DNA from: Caulobacter sp. NIBR2454
GTDB taxonomy: Bacteria > Pseudomonadota > Alphaproteobacteria > Caulobacterales > Caulobacteraceae
Length of the DNA: 64,000 bases
Assembly: GCF_027474405.1 (NCBI RefSeq)
Contig: NZ_CP114871.1
Coordinates: 1,745,001-1,809,000 of the forward strand
Direction of reading: 5' to 3'
Positions 27,810 to 37,745 of this stretch are shown here, piece by piece; the first letter of the stretch is position 1; each line of letters starts with the position of its first letter. Below the pieces are notes generated by a model, which was not told the origin of the DNA, searched no databases, and saw only the letters and a list, made by a program, of their open reading frames with translations. The position numbers and the translations under genes were made by a program.

Positions 27810-28877
27810 TTGATCAAGCAGTACGGATGGTCAGAGGCGCTGGCGGGCGTGTTCGAGCAGCAGGCGCGGGCGGGCCATGCGCCGGGGCGGATCGTCGTCC
27901 AGCATCGCGACGGCTATCTGGTCGCCACCGACGAGGGGGAACTGCGGGCCAAGGCCTCTGGCAGACTGCTGGAAGAGGTCGGACCGCCGGCCGTCGGCGA
28001 CTGGGTGGCGCTGTCGATGAACCCGTCGGAGCGAACCGCCACCCTTCACGCCATCCTGCCGCGCCGCACGTCTTTCGTTCGCAGGGCGGCGGGCAGCGCG
28101 CAGGGGATGCAGGTCATCGCGGCCAATATCGACGTGGCGTTCGTGGTCACGTCGCTGAACGCCGAGCTGAATGCGCGCCGGATCGAGCGCTACCTGGCCG
28201 CCGCGTGGCAAAGCGGTGCGCGGCCCGTGGTGGTGCTGACCAAGGCCGACCTATGTGACGATCCGGACGGGCAGGCCGCGGAGATCGCGGCCCTGGCGGC
28301 GGGTTGTCCGGTGATCGTGATTTCGGCGCGGCAGGGCTTGGGGCTGGAGGCCCTGCGGGCCCATGTCGCCCCGGGCGAGACCTGCGTGCTGATCGGCTCG
28401 TCAGGGGTGGGCAAGTCCACCCTGGTGAATGCGCTGCTGGGCGAAGACAAGATGGCGACCAACGCCATCCGTGAGGCCGACGATCATGGACGCCACACCA
28501 CCAGCCACCGCGAACTTGTCCTGCTGCCCGACGGGCGGCTGATCCTGGATACGCCCGGCATCCGCGAAGTAGGGCTGATCGATGCGGAGGAGGGGGTCAG
28601 CGTCGTCTTCGATGACATCGAGTTGCTGACGCAGAACTGCCGGTTCAACGACTGCGGCCACGTCAGCGAACCGGGCTGCGCGGTGCGTGCGGCGCTGGAG
28701 AGCGGCGCTCTCGATCCCGCGCGCTGGGCCCACTTCCAGAAACTTGGGCTGGAACTAGCGGCGGTGGAGGAGAAGGCCGACCGGGCGGCGCATGAAGCCG
28801 AGCGCAGTCGCCTTGCCGCCCTTCAGAAGAAATACCGCGCCACCAAGCGCAATGACCGCGGCGGCGGCGGCGACTGA
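27810..28877 (+). CDS. rsgA: Ribosome small-subunit GTPase RsgA (YjeQ)
   Basis: RsgA checks late 30S assembly and releases RbfA. The 355-residue protein has an N-terminal OB-fold, a circularly permuted GTPase (G4 TKAD first, then G1 GSSGVGKST at about residues 195-203, then G3 DTPG), and a C-terminal zinc knuckle with CRFNDCGHVSEPGC (Cys, Cys, His, Cys). Start is probably TTG at 27810 with GGAAGA upstream; no ATG fits. The last 40 residues are a charged helix ending in a glycine run. Confidence 0.95.
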   Translation: MIKQYGWSEALAGVFEQQARAGHAPGRIVVQHRDGYLVATDEGELRAKASGRLLEEVGPPAVGDWVALSMNPSERTATLHAILPRRTSFVRRAAGSAQGMQVIAANIDVAFVVTSLNAELNARRIERYLAAAWQSGARPVVVLTKADLCDDPDGQAAEIAALAAGCPVIVISARQGLGLEALRAHVAPGETCVLIGSSGVGKSTLVNALLGEDKMATNAIREADDHGRHTTSHRELVLLPDGRLILDTPGIREVGLIDAEEGVSVVFDDIELLTQNCRFNDCGHVSEPGCAVRAALESGALDPARWAHFQKLGLELAAVEEKADRAAHEAERSRLAALQKKYRATKRNDRGGGGD

Positions 28878-28972
28878 TCGCCGGCGCGGATGCAAGATTT
28901 TTCAGAATGTGGCGCGCTTTGCTCGTCGAACGGGTTAGGTGATGGAAACCACACACCACGAGAGTTCAAAAA

Positions 28973-29299
28973 ATGCCCGCTTACACCATCGTCACCACCA
29001 GTGTGGTCCAAGGCAGCGATACGGCCGAGGTCAACACGCTCACCGACGATTTCGCCAACGAGAGCGAGGTCCTGGGCTATTCGCGCCGGATGGCTGACGA
29101 GATGCTCGACATGGCCGGCCAGCTGTCGCTGGACTTCGACTACAGCAATGTGGGCGTCTATGAGGGCGACTTCCTCGATGAGGACCTCGATCCGGATCAC
29201 GCCTCGTTCATTGGCGGATGGGTGCTGGACGACGAGAGCGTCGCGTTCGTCCCCGCCGCCGAGTTCCGCGAAGGCGCGGCCGAGGCCAACCCCTCCTAG
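28973..29299 (+). CDS. Small acidic protein, unknown
   Basis: A 108-residue strongly acidic protein (many Asp/Glu, especially EGDFLDEDLDPDHASF near residues 64-79), with no signal peptide or transmembrane helix. Codon use is normal for the genome, and the ATG follows an A-rich stretch with weak Shine-Dalgarno. It lies convergent to the proline iminopeptidase gene with a 34-base gap. I do not recognise a family. Confidence 0.75.
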   Translation: MPAYTIVTTSVVQGSDTAEVNTLTDDFANESEVLGYSRRMADEMLDMAGQLSLDFDYSNVGVYEGDFLDEDLDPDHASFIGGWVLDDESVAFVPAAEFREGAAEANPS

Positions 29300-29333
29300 G
29301 GGCCAGTATCGCTTCGTCCGCCGCCCAACTAGC

Positions 29334-30320
29334 TCAGCGGGCGGCGGCGTCGGTGGCGCGGATCAGGGCGTCGATGACGCCGGGCTCGGTCGAGGCGTGG
29401 CCGGCGTCCCAGATGATGTTGAAGCTCGACTTGGGCCAGGCCTTATGGAGGGCGTAGGCGCTCTCCAGCGGGGTGACCACGTCGAAGCGACCCTGGACGA
29501 TCCAGCCCGGGATGTGGGCGATCTTGTCGACGTTTTTCAGCAGCCAGCCGTCATGCTCGAAGAAGCCCCGGTTGGTGAAGAAGTGGCATTCGATCCGCGC
29601 GAAGGCGATGGCGAAATCGACCTCGTTGAACTTGGGCGGCCGGGCTTCGGGGCCACGGATCGAGATGGTGTCGCCCTCCCACTGGCTCCACGCGGCGGCG
29701 GCCTCGGCCTGGATGGTGCGGTCGGGGTGGGTGAGGCGCTTGTGATAGGCGGCCATGAGGTCGCCGCGCTCGGCTTCCGGAATGGGTTTGACGAACCGCT
29801 CCCAGGCATCGGGGAACAGCATGGAGGCGCCGTCCTGGTAGAACCAGCGCAGCTCGCGCTCCGTCAGCAGGAAGATGCCGCGCAGGACCAGGCCCTCGAC
29901 CCGGTCGGGATGGGTGATGGCGTAGGCCAGGGCCAGGGTGGAGCCCCAGGAGCCGCCGAACACGGTCCACTTCTCGACGCCTAGCTTCTCGCGCAGGCGT
30001 TCGATGTCGGCGATCAGCGACCAGGTGGTGTTGTCGTCCAGGCTGGCGTTGGGGCGAGAGCGCCCGCAGCCGCGCTGATCGAACAGGGCGACGCGCCACT
30101 TCGACGGATCAAAAAACCGCCGCATGGTCGGGTTGATCGCGCCGCCGGGCCCCCCGTGCAGGACGATGGCCGCCTTGCCGTTGGGGTTGCCGCATTCCTC
30201 GTAATAGATTTCGTGCGGGCCGTCGGTCCGCATCCAGCCGAAGGCGTTGGCGTCGATCTCGGGATAGAGCCCGCGGCGGCCGGCCTGGGACATGACGGGG
30301 GAAGCGGCGTTTTGATCCAT
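29334..30320 (-). CDS. pip: Proline iminopeptidase
   Basis: An alpha/beta-hydrolase of 328 residues that removes N-terminal proline from peptides. The family S33 pattern is complete: oxyanion HGGPGG (about residues 55-60), the DQRGCGRSRPNA segment unique to this family, the nucleophile Ser in GGSWGS, the acid Asp in GRFDVVTP, and the catalytic His in DAGHASTEPG. Probably cytoplasmic. It lies 38 bases downstream of the epoxide-hydrolase-like gene on the same strand. Confidence 0.95.
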   Translation of the reverse strand: MDQNAASPVMSQAGRRGLYPEIDANAFGWMRTDGPHEIYYEECGNPNGKAAIVLHGGPGGAINPTMRRFFDPSKWRVALFDQRGCGRSRPNASLDDNTTWSLIADIERLREKLGVEKWTVFGGSWGSTLALAYAITHPDRVEGLVLRGIFLLTERELRWFYQDGASMLFPDAWERFVKPIPEAERGDLMAAYHKRLTHPDRTIQAEAAAAWSQWEGDTISIRGPEARPPKFNEVDFAIAFARIECHFFTNRGFFEHDGWLLKNVDKIAHIPGWIVQGRFDVVTPLESAYALHKAWPKSSFNIIWDAGHASTEPGVIDALIRATDAAAR

Positions 30321-30358
30321 GCCGTCAACCTACGGCGCCGGATCGACCCTCGCCAGCG

Positions 30359-31357
30359 CTACAGCGGAAAACGGCGGTCGAGCCAGTCGATGAGCACTTC
30401 GTTGACCGCCTTGGGCTGCTCCTGCTGCGTCCAATGGCCGGATCCCTTGATGAGCGCCTTTTCCAGGCCCGGAATGAACTCGTCCATGCGGTCGGCGGAG
30501 GAGGGCGGCAGCACGGCGTCGAGTTCGGCCATGACCATCAGGCTGGGCTTGTCGATGGTGGTGGGCAGGTCGGCCGAGGCTTCCCAGTTGCGGGTGAAGT
30601 TCCGGTACCAGTTGATGCCGCCGGTGAAGCCGGTTCGCTGGAAGCTTTCGACGAAGACGTCGAACTCGGCGGGGGTGAGGAAGGTCTCGCGGGTGTCGTG
30701 AGCGGGGTCGTAGGCCTCGACCATCTTCACCAGCGGGAAGGCCGAGCCATCGCCTTCCTTGCGTTCGGTGGCGAAGCCGGCGGAGGGGCCCTGGTTGGTC
30801 GGTGGGCGTCGCAGCATGAAGCCCATGGTCTTGGCCACGTCGCGGCCCAGGATGGCGTCGGCCTCTCCCGGCTTCTGGAAGTGGACGATGTACATGTCCT
30901 CGCCCAGGCGGGCGCGCATGACCATGATCGGGTCGACAGGCGGGCGGGGATAGAAGGGCGTATTGAGGCTGATGACGCCGGCGACCCGGTCGGGATGCAT
31001 CAGCGGCATCTGCCATACGACGATGCCGCCCCAGTCGTGGCCGCAGACCACGGCCTTCTCCACGCCCAGGTGATCCATAAGGCCCACAAGGTCGCCTGTC
31101 AGATGGGCCATGTCGTAGTCGGACACCGCGTCCGGCCCGCCGGTGAGGCCGTAGCCGCGCTGGTCCGGCGCGATCACCCAACGGCCGGCGTCGGCCAAGG
31201 CCTTGATCTGATGGCGCCAGGAAAAGGCCAGTTCGGGAAAGCCGTGGCTTAGGATGATCGGCACGCCCTGGCGCGGGCCGGCTTCGTAATAGGCGAGGCG
31301 GACGCCGTTGACGTCGGCGTATTGAACCGGCGGCATCATATCGATGAGGGCTGACAT
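30359..31357 (-). CDS. Epoxide-hydrolase-like alpha/beta hydrolase
   Basis: A 332-residue enzyme with the soluble epoxide hydrolase pattern: SHGFPELAFSW (HGxP oxyanion motif), nucleophile Asp in GHDWGG (about residue 106), a cap domain with a tyrosine-containing NWYRNFTRNW segment, and a charge-relay His in GSGHWTQQEQP. This would hydrolyse epoxides to diols; the substrate is unknown. The ATG at 31357 (MSALIDMM) is preferred because GGAAA lies before it and it matches family N-termini. It is divergent from the MFS transporter, with a CAAACGTTTG palindrome just upstream. Confidence 0.9.
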   Translation of the reverse strand: MSALIDMMPPVQYADVNGVRLAYYEAGPRQGVPIILSHGFPELAFSWRHQIKALADAGRWVIAPDQRGYGLTGGPDAVSDYDMAHLTGDLVGLMDHLGVEKAVVCGHDWGGIVVWQMPLMHPDRVAGVISLNTPFYPRPPVDPIMVMRARLGEDMYIVHFQKPGEADAILGRDVAKTMGFMLRRPPTNQGPSAGFATERKEGDGSAFPLVKMVEAYDPAHDTRETFLTPAEFDVFVESFQRTGFTGGINWYRNFTRNWEASADLPTTIDKPSLMVMAELDAVLPPSSADRMDEFIPGLEKALIKGSGHWTQQEQPKAVNEVLIDWLDRRFPL

Positions 31358-31365
31358 GGCGTTTC

Positions 31366-31375
31366 CAAACGTTTG
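31366..31375. promoter_or_regulatory. Palindrome CAAACGTTTG
   Basis: A 10-bp perfect palindrome with the AAACGTTT core used by many LacI-family repressors lies 9 bases before the hydrolase ATG, in the divergent promoter region shared with the MFS transporter. No local LacI-type regulator is present, so this is weak. Confidence 0.25.
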
Positions 31376-31464
31376 TTCGTGGTTCCCCCGACGGTGACCT
31401 CTTCGCCGCCATTCCGCAAGCTTGGACACTTTTCTCGGAGGGGGCGGGGGCGTATGGACGGGGT

Positions 31465-32679
31465 GTGACATCCTCCCCCGCAATACAGCCCGCCCCTACG
31501 CCGTGGCGACTCGTCGTCCTGCTCGGCGCCCTGACCGCGTTCGCGCCCATGTCGATCGACATGTACCTGCCGGCCCTGCCGCAGCTGGCGCGCGACCTGC
31601 ACGCGCCGCCGGAACAGGCGCAACTGACCCTGGCGACCTTCTTCGCGGGCATGGCGATCGGGCAATTCTTCTATGGGCCCGCGTCTGACCGGTTCGGGCG
31701 GCGCATCCCGATCCTGTTCGGCATCGGCGTCTATATCGCTGCGTCGATCGGGTGCGCGCTCGCGGCAAGCATGGACCAGCTCATCATCGCGCGGTTGGTG
31801 CAGGCGCTGGGCGGCTGCGCCGGAGCGGTTGTCGCCCGCGCCGTGGTGCGGGACCAGTTCAACCATGTGGACACCGCGCGCATCCTGTCGCTTTTGACCC
31901 TGATCATGGGGCTGGCGCCGATTCTGGCGCCCCTGCTGGGCGGGTGGGTGCTGACGGTCGCTAGCTGGCGCGCGATCTTCTGGGTGCTGGCCGGTTTTGG
32001 CGTGCTGTGCGGCCTTGGCGTGATCCTGACGCTGAAGGAGTCGCGGTCGGAAGAGACGGCCGCGCAGGCGCGCTCCGAGAACCCCATCCGGGCGTTCCGA
32101 GTGCTGCTGAGCAATCGGCGGCTGCTGGGCTACGCCGCGGCCGGCGCTTTGAACGGGGCGGTGTTGTTCACCTACATATCCTCGTCGCCGGAGCTGTTGA
32201 TCGGCACATACGGTTTCTCGCCCCAGGCCTTCGGTTGGGTGTTCGGCCTCAACGCCTTTGGAGTGATCGGGGCCAGCCAGGTGAACCGGTTGCTGCTTCG
32301 TCGCATGACGCCGGACGCCGTGCTGGCGCGGGCCTCGATCGCGGCCGTGATCTTCGCTGTTGTGTTGATGATCGCGGCGGTGACGGGAATTGGCGGGATG
32401 TGGAGCGTGCTGCTTCTGCTGTTCGCGGCTCTGGCGTCCTATGGGCTGATGGCGGGCAACACCATGGCGGGGGCGTTGAGCGTCGATCCCCGGCGGGCGG
32501 GTTCCGTTTCAGCCCTGATGGGTGGAGCGTCATTCGGCGCGGGCGCCTTGGCGGCCTGGGCCGGCGGAGCGCTGCATGACGGCACGGCCCGGCCAATGGC
32601 CGGGGTGATGCTGCTGTGCCTGGCCGGTTCGATGGCGGCGCTGTACCTGCTCGCCCTGCGCAAGCCTCAGTCGGCCTGA
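31465..32679 (+). CDS. Bcr/CflA-family multidrug efflux transporter
   Basis: A 404-residue MFS transporter with twelve predicted helices. The N-terminal PMSIDMYLPALPQLARDL, the loop motif GPASDRFGRRIPIL (MFS motif A) and MGLAPILAPLLGG identify the Bcr/CflA (DHA1) subfamily, which exports drugs such as bicyclomycin and sometimes dipeptides or sulfonamides. The start is GTG at 31465. Divergent from the epoxide hydrolase gene; the 3' end overlaps the convergent DUF423 gene by 13 bases. Confidence 0.9.
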   Translation: MTSSPAIQPAPTPWRLVVLLGALTAFAPMSIDMYLPALPQLARDLHAPPEQAQLTLATFFAGMAIGQFFYGPASDRFGRRIPILFGIGVYIAASIGCALAASMDQLIIARLVQALGGCAGAVVARAVVRDQFNHVDTARILSLLTLIMGLAPILAPLLGGWVLTVASWRAIFWVLAGFGVLCGLGVILTLKESRSEETAAQARSENPIRAFRVLLSNRRLLGYAAAGALNGAVLFTYISSSPELLIGTYGFSPQAFGWVFGLNAFGVIGASQVNRLLLRRMTPDAVLARASIAAVIFAVVLMIAAVTGIGGMWSVLLLLFAALASYGLMAGNTMAGALSVDPRRAGSVSALMGGASFGAGALAAWAGGALHDGTARPMAGVMLLCLAGSMAALYLLALRKPQSA

Positions 32680-33044
32680 AGCGACAGGCTGGCCCAGGCC
32701 AGGACCGCCCAGCCGATCATGAAGGACAGGCCGCCCAGCGGGGTGATCATGCCCAGCCAGCGGGGCGCGCCAAAGGCCATGGCGTAGAGCGATCCCGAGA
32801 ACAGCAGGGCGCCGGCCAGGAAGAAGCCGGGCGCCCAACGCGCGCGATGGGCGCCGAGGCTGGCGACCAGGGCGGCGGCGAAGATGGCGAAGCTGTGGAT
32901 GAAGGCGTAGGTCGAACCTGTGCGCAGCCACTCGGCCGCCTTGGGGTCGTCGATTCCATGGGCGGCAAAGGCGCCGAAGCCGACCGCCAGAAGTCCGTTG
33001 AGGGCGGCGAGGCATAGCCAGACACGTCGGTTCCAGAAGATCAT
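32667..33044 (-). CDS. DUF423 family membrane protein
   Basis: A 125-residue inner-membrane protein with four predicted helices. The opening LAALNGLLAVGFGAFAAHGI, a central YAFIHSFAIFAAAL, and LFSGSLYAMAFGAPRWLGMITPLGGLSFMIGW match DUF423 closely. Function is unknown, though members occur widely in bacteria. It is convergent with the Bcr/CflA gene and divergent from the next MFS gene. Confidence 0.92.
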   Translation of the reverse strand: MIFWNRRVWLCLAALNGLLAVGFGAFAAHGIDDPKAAEWLRTGSTYAFIHSFAIFAAALVASLGAHRARWAPGFFLAGALLFSGSLYAMAFGAPRWLGMITPLGGLSFMIGWAVLAWASLSLQAD

Positions 33045-33111
33045 CGGCCGCGGCTCCGTTTGTTCGGTCGGTGTCTAAACCAGTTCGCGGGACTCTGCTA
33101 AAGGCCGGGCT

Positions 33112-34263
33112 ATGTCGATCCCCCTACGTCTCGCGCTGGTCTATTCGGCCCTGTTTCTGGGTACGGGCGTAAGTCTGCCGTTCATCGGGGTGTGGCTGGG
33201 CGGCAAGGGCCTGAGCGGTGCGCAGATCGGGCTGATCCTGTCGGCGCCGATGCTGGGACGGGTCCTGACCGCGCCGGTGCTGGCGGTCTGGGCCGATGGC
33301 TTTTCCCTGCGACGCACGCCGATCGCCTTGCTGGCCGGTGGAGCGGCCGTCGCTTATGGCGCGCTGCTGGCGGTGCAGGGCTTGGGCGCGTGGATGCTGT
33401 GCTGGTTCGTGGCCGCGACGCTGCTGCCGATGATCACGCCCCTTACCGACGTGATGACCATGCGCCGCGCCCGCAGCGACGGGTTCAACTACGGTTGGCC
33501 CAGAGGCATCGGCTCGGTGGCCTATATCGTCGCCAATGTGAGCATGGGCGCGCTGCTGACCCGGCTGAATCCCAATGTGATCGTGATCTGGACGGCGGTG
33601 GCGGCGATCGTCACGGCGGGGGCGGCCATGCTCCTGCCGCGCGACCCGGTCCATGAGGGTGGCGAGCGGCCGGCGCGACGGGACCGCTGGCGCGGGATCG
33701 GCGGGCTGTTGCGCGACCGGACCTTCATGCTGATGGCGCTGTCGGTCGGGTTCATCCAAGCCGCACACGCCTTCTACTACGGGTTTTCGGTGCTGCTGTG
33801 GCGCGAGCAGGGGATATCCGAAGCCGTCATCGGCCTGTTGTGGGGTACTGGCGTGGCGGTGGAGGTCGGCTTCATGTGGTTCGGCGAACGCTGGCGGCGC
33901 AGCGCGGGACCGGAGCGGCTGCTGATCATCGGCGGACTGGCGGCGGTCGTCCGCTGGACAGCCTTTGCGTTCGCGCCGCCGGTCGGTGTGCTGTTCGCCC
34001 TGCAGGCGCTGCACGCCATGACGTTCGCGGCGACCTTCATGGCGTCGCTCAGCCTAGTGGAGCGGCTGTCGCCGCCGCAGAGCGCCTCGGCCGCCCAGAC
34101 GCTGAATTCGGCGCTGTCGTCTGGCTTGATGATCGGTCTGGCGACCATCGCCTCGGGCCCGATCTTCGACCGCTTCGGCGGACACGGCTATCTGGCCATG
34201 GCGCTGCTGGCCGTGATCGGCGTGGCTGGGGGGATGGCTCTGCTGCGGCGGTCTCGGGCCTAG
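33112..34263 (+). CDS. MFS transporter of the MFS_1_like (HcaT/NupG-type) group
   Basis: A 383-residue twelve-helix transporter. The start [38 protein letters not shown] resembles 3-phenylpropionate transporter-like proteins; [22 protein letters not shown] is a conserved loop of this group. Substrate cannot be assigned; aromatic acids or nucleosides are known for relatives. Its stop overlaps the convergent cysNC gene by four bases. Confidence 0.85.
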   Translation: MSIPLRLALVYSALFLGTGVSLPFIGVWLGGKGLSGAQIGLILSAPMLGRVLTAPVLAVWADGFSLRRTPIALLAGGAAVAYGALLAVQGLGAWMLCWFVAATLLPMITPLTDVMTMRRARSDGFNYGWPRGIGSVAYIVANVSMGALLTRLNPNVIVIWTAVAAIVTAGAAMLLPRDPVHEGGERPARRDRWRGIGGLLRDRTFMLMALSVGFIQAAHAFYYGFSVLLWREQGISEAVIGLLWGTGVAVEVGFMWFGERWRRSAGPERLLIIGGLAAVVRWTAFAFAPPVGVLFALQALHAMTFAATFMASLSLVERLSPPQSASAAQTLNSALSSGLMIGLATIASGPIFDRFGGHGYLAMALLAVIGVAGGMALLRRSRA

Positions 34264-36167
34264 ATGGTGTAGTCGGCCTCGTGGCCTTCCAGCCAGTCGA
34301 CGATGCGCTCGGCGGCCTCGACCGGCGAGGTCGTGGTGGTGTCGATGCGAATTTCCGGCTTGTCGGGGTTCTCATAGGGGCTGTCGACGCCGGTGAAGTT
34401 CTTGAGCGCGCCGGCCCGGGCCTTCGCGTAGAGCCCTTTGACGTCGCGCTCCTCGGCAACCGACAGGGGCGTATCGACGAACACCTCGACGAATTCGTCC
34501 TCGGCCAGCAGTTCGCGCGCCAACTGACGCTCGGCCCGGAAGGGTGAGATGAAGGCGGTGACCACAATCAGGCCGGCATCGACCATCAGCTTGGCCACCT
34601 CGGCGATTCGGCGGATGTTCTCGACGCGGTCTTCCTCGGTGAAGCCCAGGTCCTTATTCAGGCCGTGGCGGACATTGTCGCCGTCCAGCAGGTAGGTGTG
34701 GCGGCCCAGGACGTGCAGACGCTTCTCGACCAGGTTGGCTATGGTCGACTTGCCGGCGCCGGACAGGCCGGTCAGCCAGACCACACGGCCCTTCTGGCTC
34801 TTGAGCGCCGAGCGGGCGGCCTTGTCCACGTCAGTATGCTGCCAGTGGATGTTGTCCGAGCGGCGCAGGGCGAAGCGGATCAGCCCGGCGCCGACCGTGC
34901 GGTTGGACAGCCGGTCGATGAGAATGAAGCCGCCCAGATCACGGCTTTCACCATAGGGCTCGAACGGAATGGGCTGGTCCAGGTTGAGATTGCAGACGCC
35001 AATCTCGTTCAATTCCAGCCGCTTGGCGGCATTTTCCTCAAGTGTATTCACGTTCACCCGATGCTTGATCTCGGTGACGCTGGCGGTGACCGTGCGCGCG
35101 CCGATCTTCAGCAGATAGGGGCGACCCGGCGACAGCGCGTGGTCGTCCATCCAGACGACGGTCGCCTCGAACTGGTTGGCGACGGGCAGGGGATCGGCGG
35201 CCGCGGCGACGACGTCGCCCCGTGAGACATCGATCTCGTCCGCAAGGGTCAGGGTCACCGATTGTCCGGCGACCGCGGCGTCGAGATCGCCGGGCAGGGT
35301 GACGATCCGCGCCACCGTGCTTTCGCGACCAGAAGGCAGCACCTTCACCCGGTCACCGGGCTTCACCGTGCCCGATGCGATCTGGCCGGCGAACCCACGG
35401 AAATCCAGATTGGGCCGGTTCACCCACTGGACCGGCATGCGGAAAGGCTGGTTGCGCAGGTCGTCCTCGACCTCGATCCCCTCCAGCCATTGCATCAGCG
35501 TGGGGCCAGAATACCAAGGTGAACCAGAGCCTTGTGCGGCGATGTTGTCGCCCTTCAAGCCGGAAATCGGGATCGGCGTGAAGCTGGTCAGACCGATCTT
35601 CTGCGCGAAGGCGGTGTAGTCGGCGACGATGGCGTCGAACACGCCCTGGTCCCAACCGACGAGATCCATTTTGTTCACCGCCAGGGCCACGTGGCGGATG
35701 CCCAGCAGGCTGACCAGGTAGCTATGGCGACGGGTTTGGGTCAGGACCCCCTTGCGGGCGTCGATCAGGATCACGGCCGCATCAGCGGTGGAGGCACCGG
35801 TGACCATGTTGCGGGTGTACTGTTCGTGCCCCGGGGTGTCGGCGACGATGAACTTGCGCGTCTCGGTCGAGAAAAACCGATAGGCCACGTCGATGGTGAT
35901 GCCTTGCTCGCGCTCGGCGGCGAGCCCATCCACCAGCAAGGCGAAGTCAATCTCGCCGCCCTGGGTTCCGATCTTCTTGGAGTCGCTTTCGAGGGCCGAG
36001 AGCTGGTCCTCGAAGATCATTTTGCTGTCGTACAGCAGGCGGCCGATCAGGGTCGACTTGCCGTCGTCCACGCTGCCGCACGTGATGAAGCGCAGCAGGG
36101 ACTTGTGCTGGTGCGCGGTGAGATAGGCCTCGATGTCCTCGGCGATGAGGGCGCTCTGGTGTGACAT
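34260..36167 (-). CDS. cysNC: Sulfate adenylyltransferase subunit 1 / APS kinase fusion
   Basis: A bifunctional 635-residue enzyme. The N-terminal CysN GTPase (about residues 1-440) drives APS synthesis with CysD and has [14 protein letters not shown] (G1), [11 protein letters not shown] (G3) and NKMD (G4). The C-terminal CysC APS kinase (about 445-635) has its own P-loop GLSGAGKST and makes PAPS. CysN and CysC are separate genes in E. coli but fused in many alphaproteobacteria (NodQ-like). The ATG overlaps the cysD stop by one base (TGATG). Confidence 0.97.
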   Translation of the reverse strand: MSHQSALIAEDIEAYLTAHQHKSLLRFITCGSVDDGKSTLIGRLLYDSKMIFEDQLSALESDSKKIGTQGGEIDFALLVDGLAAEREQGITIDVAYRFFSTETRKFIVADTPGHEQYTRNMVTGASTADAAVILIDARKGVLTQTRRHSYLVSLLGIRHVALAVNKMDLVGWDQGVFDAIVADYTAFAQKIGLTSFTPIPISGLKGDNIAAQGSGSPWYSGPTLMQWLEGIEVEDDLRNQPFRMPVQWVNRPNLDFRGFAGQIASGTVKPGDRVKVLPSGRESTVARIVTLPGDLDAAVAGQSVTLTLADEIDVSRGDVVAAAADPLPVANQFEATVVWMDDHALSPGRPYLLKIGARTVTASVTEIKHRVNVNTLEENAAKRLELNEIGVCNLNLDQPIPFEPYGESRDLGGFILIDRLSNRTVGAGLIRFALRRSDNIHWQHTDVDKAARSALKSQKGRVVWLTGLSGAGKSTIANLVEKRLHVLGRHTYLLDGDNVRHGLNKDLGFTEEDRVENIRRIAEVAKLMVDAGLIVVTAFISPFRAERQLARELLAEDEFVEVFVDTPLSVAEERDVKGLYAKARAGALKNFTGVDSPYENPDKPEIRIDTTTTSPVEAAERIVDWLEGHEADYTI

Positions 36168-37141
36168 CAGAAATAGCCCTCCTGCTTCTTCTTCTCCATG
36201 GAGGCGGACTGATCGTGGTCAATGACCCGTCCCTGGCGCTCGGAGGTGGTGGTGAGCAGCATCTCCTGGATGATCTCGGGCAGGGTGGCGGCGGTGCTTT
36301 CGACCGCGCCGGTCAGCGGATAGCAGCCCAGGGTGCGGAAGCGGACGCTGCGCATCTGGGGCGTCTCGCCGGACTTGAGGGGCATGCGGTCGTCATCGAC
36401 CATGATCAACGTCCCATCCCGTTCAACCACCGGCCGTTCGGCGGCGAAATAGAGGTCGGGGATCGGGATGTTCTCGAGGTGGATGTATTGCCACACGTCC
36501 AGCTCGGTCCAGTTGGATAGCGGAAAGACGCGGATGCTTTCGCCCCGGTGCTTGCGGGCGTTGTAGAGGCTCCAAAGCTCCGGACGCTGGCTCTTGGGGT
36601 CCCAGCGATGCTCGGCGGAGCGGAACGAGAAGACCCGCTCCTTGGCGCGGCTCTTCTCCTCATCACGGCGGGCGCCCCCGAAAGCCGCGTCAAAGCCGTA
36701 GAGATCCAGCGCCTGCTTGAGCGCGGCGGTTTTCATGATGTCGGTGTGGACGGCCGAGCCGTGGGTGAACGGGCCGACGCCCTGCGCCAAACCGTCGGGG
36801 TTGGTGTGGACCAGCAGCTCCAGATCCAGCTCTCGGGCCATGCGGTCGCGAAAGGCGATCATCTCCCCGAACTTCCAGGTGGTATCCACGTGCAGGAGCG
36901 GGAAGGGCGGACGCGAGGGGTAGAAGGCTTTCATGGCCAGGTGCAGCATCACGGCGCTGTCCTTGCCTACCGAGTAGAGCATCACTGGACGTTCGGCCTC
37001 CGCCGCCACCTCCCGCATGATGTGGATGCTCTCGGCCTCCAGCCGCTGGAGGTGGGTCAGGCGCGCCGGATCGGTCGCCGCGGGGGCGATCGAGCGGACG
37101 GGCGCGGTTTCGGTATCGGACAGGGCCACGGCGGGTTCCAT
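36167..37141 (-). CDS. cysD: Sulfate adenylyltransferase subunit 2
   Basis: CysD is the PP-loop ATP-pyrophosphatase that adenylates sulfate to APS together with CysN. The 324-residue protein has the PP-loop [13 protein letters not shown], the [10 protein letters not shown] region, and the conserved [15 protein letters not shown] motif, ending in the typical KKKQEGYF tail. ATG at 37141 is preferred over a TTG one codon upstream. First gene of the cysD-cysNC operon. I see no identifiable CysB-type site upstream. Confidence 0.97.
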   Translation of the reverse strand: MEPAVALSDTETAPVRSIAPAATDPARLTHLQRLEAESIHIMREVAAEAERPVMLYSVGKDSAVMLHLAMKAFYPSRPPFPLLHVDTTWKFGEMIAFRDRMARELDLELLVHTNPDGLAQGVGPFTHGSAVHTDIMKTAALKQALDLYGFDAAFGGARRDEEKSRAKERVFSFRSAEHRWDPKSQRPELWSLYNARKHRGESIRVFPLSNWTELDVWQYIHLENIPIPDLYFAAERPVVERDGTLIMVDDDRMPLKSGETPQMRSVRFRTLGCYPLTGAVESTAATLPEIIQEMLLTTTSERQGRVIDHDQSASMEKKKQEGYF

Positions 37142-37374
37142 CAACGCACAACAGGCCGCCGGCCGCGAATGCGGCGGCGGTTCGGCCCTGACATTCAGCT
37201 AGAGAACGGCGGCGCATGGGGCAAGGCGAACCGGCGCGATGGGGCGGCCATGTTTTCTATCGGCGCTTTCAGGTGGCGCTCGGCCGCGCATGACTGAAAG
37301 TTCATGTTTGGTCACATTGATTTAAGGCTCTGCTTGCAGGATAACCCCGGTTGTCGAACTGGGGATTCTGACTC

Positions 37375-37587
37375 TTGACCGCGATCGTGGAAATTCTGGC
37401 AGCTTTGGTGGTGTCCGCCGCCTGCGCCGCTTTCGCGTCGTTCGGCGTGAACCTGCAGACCCATTCGGACAAGACTCACCTGACCAAGCGTGAGGCGGCC
37501 CGCTCTGTGGCTCGCACCCCACAACCGGTGTCCAATGAAGCCGGCCAAACGCCCGAGCCGGTCAAGGCGCGCCGCACCCCCGTCTAA
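37375..37587 (+). CDS. Small membrane peptide, unknown (TTG start)
   Basis: A 70-residue ORF with an N-terminal hydrophobic helix (about residues 4-26) then a polar, Pro/Thr/Arg-rich tail, suggesting a single-pass membrane protein with a cytoplasmic or periplasmic tail. Third codon positions are mostly G or C, consistent with coding. There is no ATG; TTG at 37375 follows GGGGA. A hairpin (CCCCGGTT-GTCG-AACTGGGG) lies at about 37345-37364 and includes that sequence. The function is unknown, and the start is uncertain. Confidence 0.55.
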   Translation: MTAIVEILAALVVSAACAAFASFGVNLQTHSDKTHLTKREAARSVARTPQPVSNEAGQTPEPVKARRTPV

Positions 37588-37745
37588 GCCCGTTCCAAGG
37601 CGGGATAACCTTCACAGATCATGCGAAGTGGCTTTGCTGGCGAGGTTTTCGCCGGTAGGCTCGATGCGCGTGCGAAGTGGGGCCCTCGCGCGTGTTTTGA
37701 GTATGCGGTCCCGTGTTCGCATCGTCGCAGGATCCTGGCAGCCGC

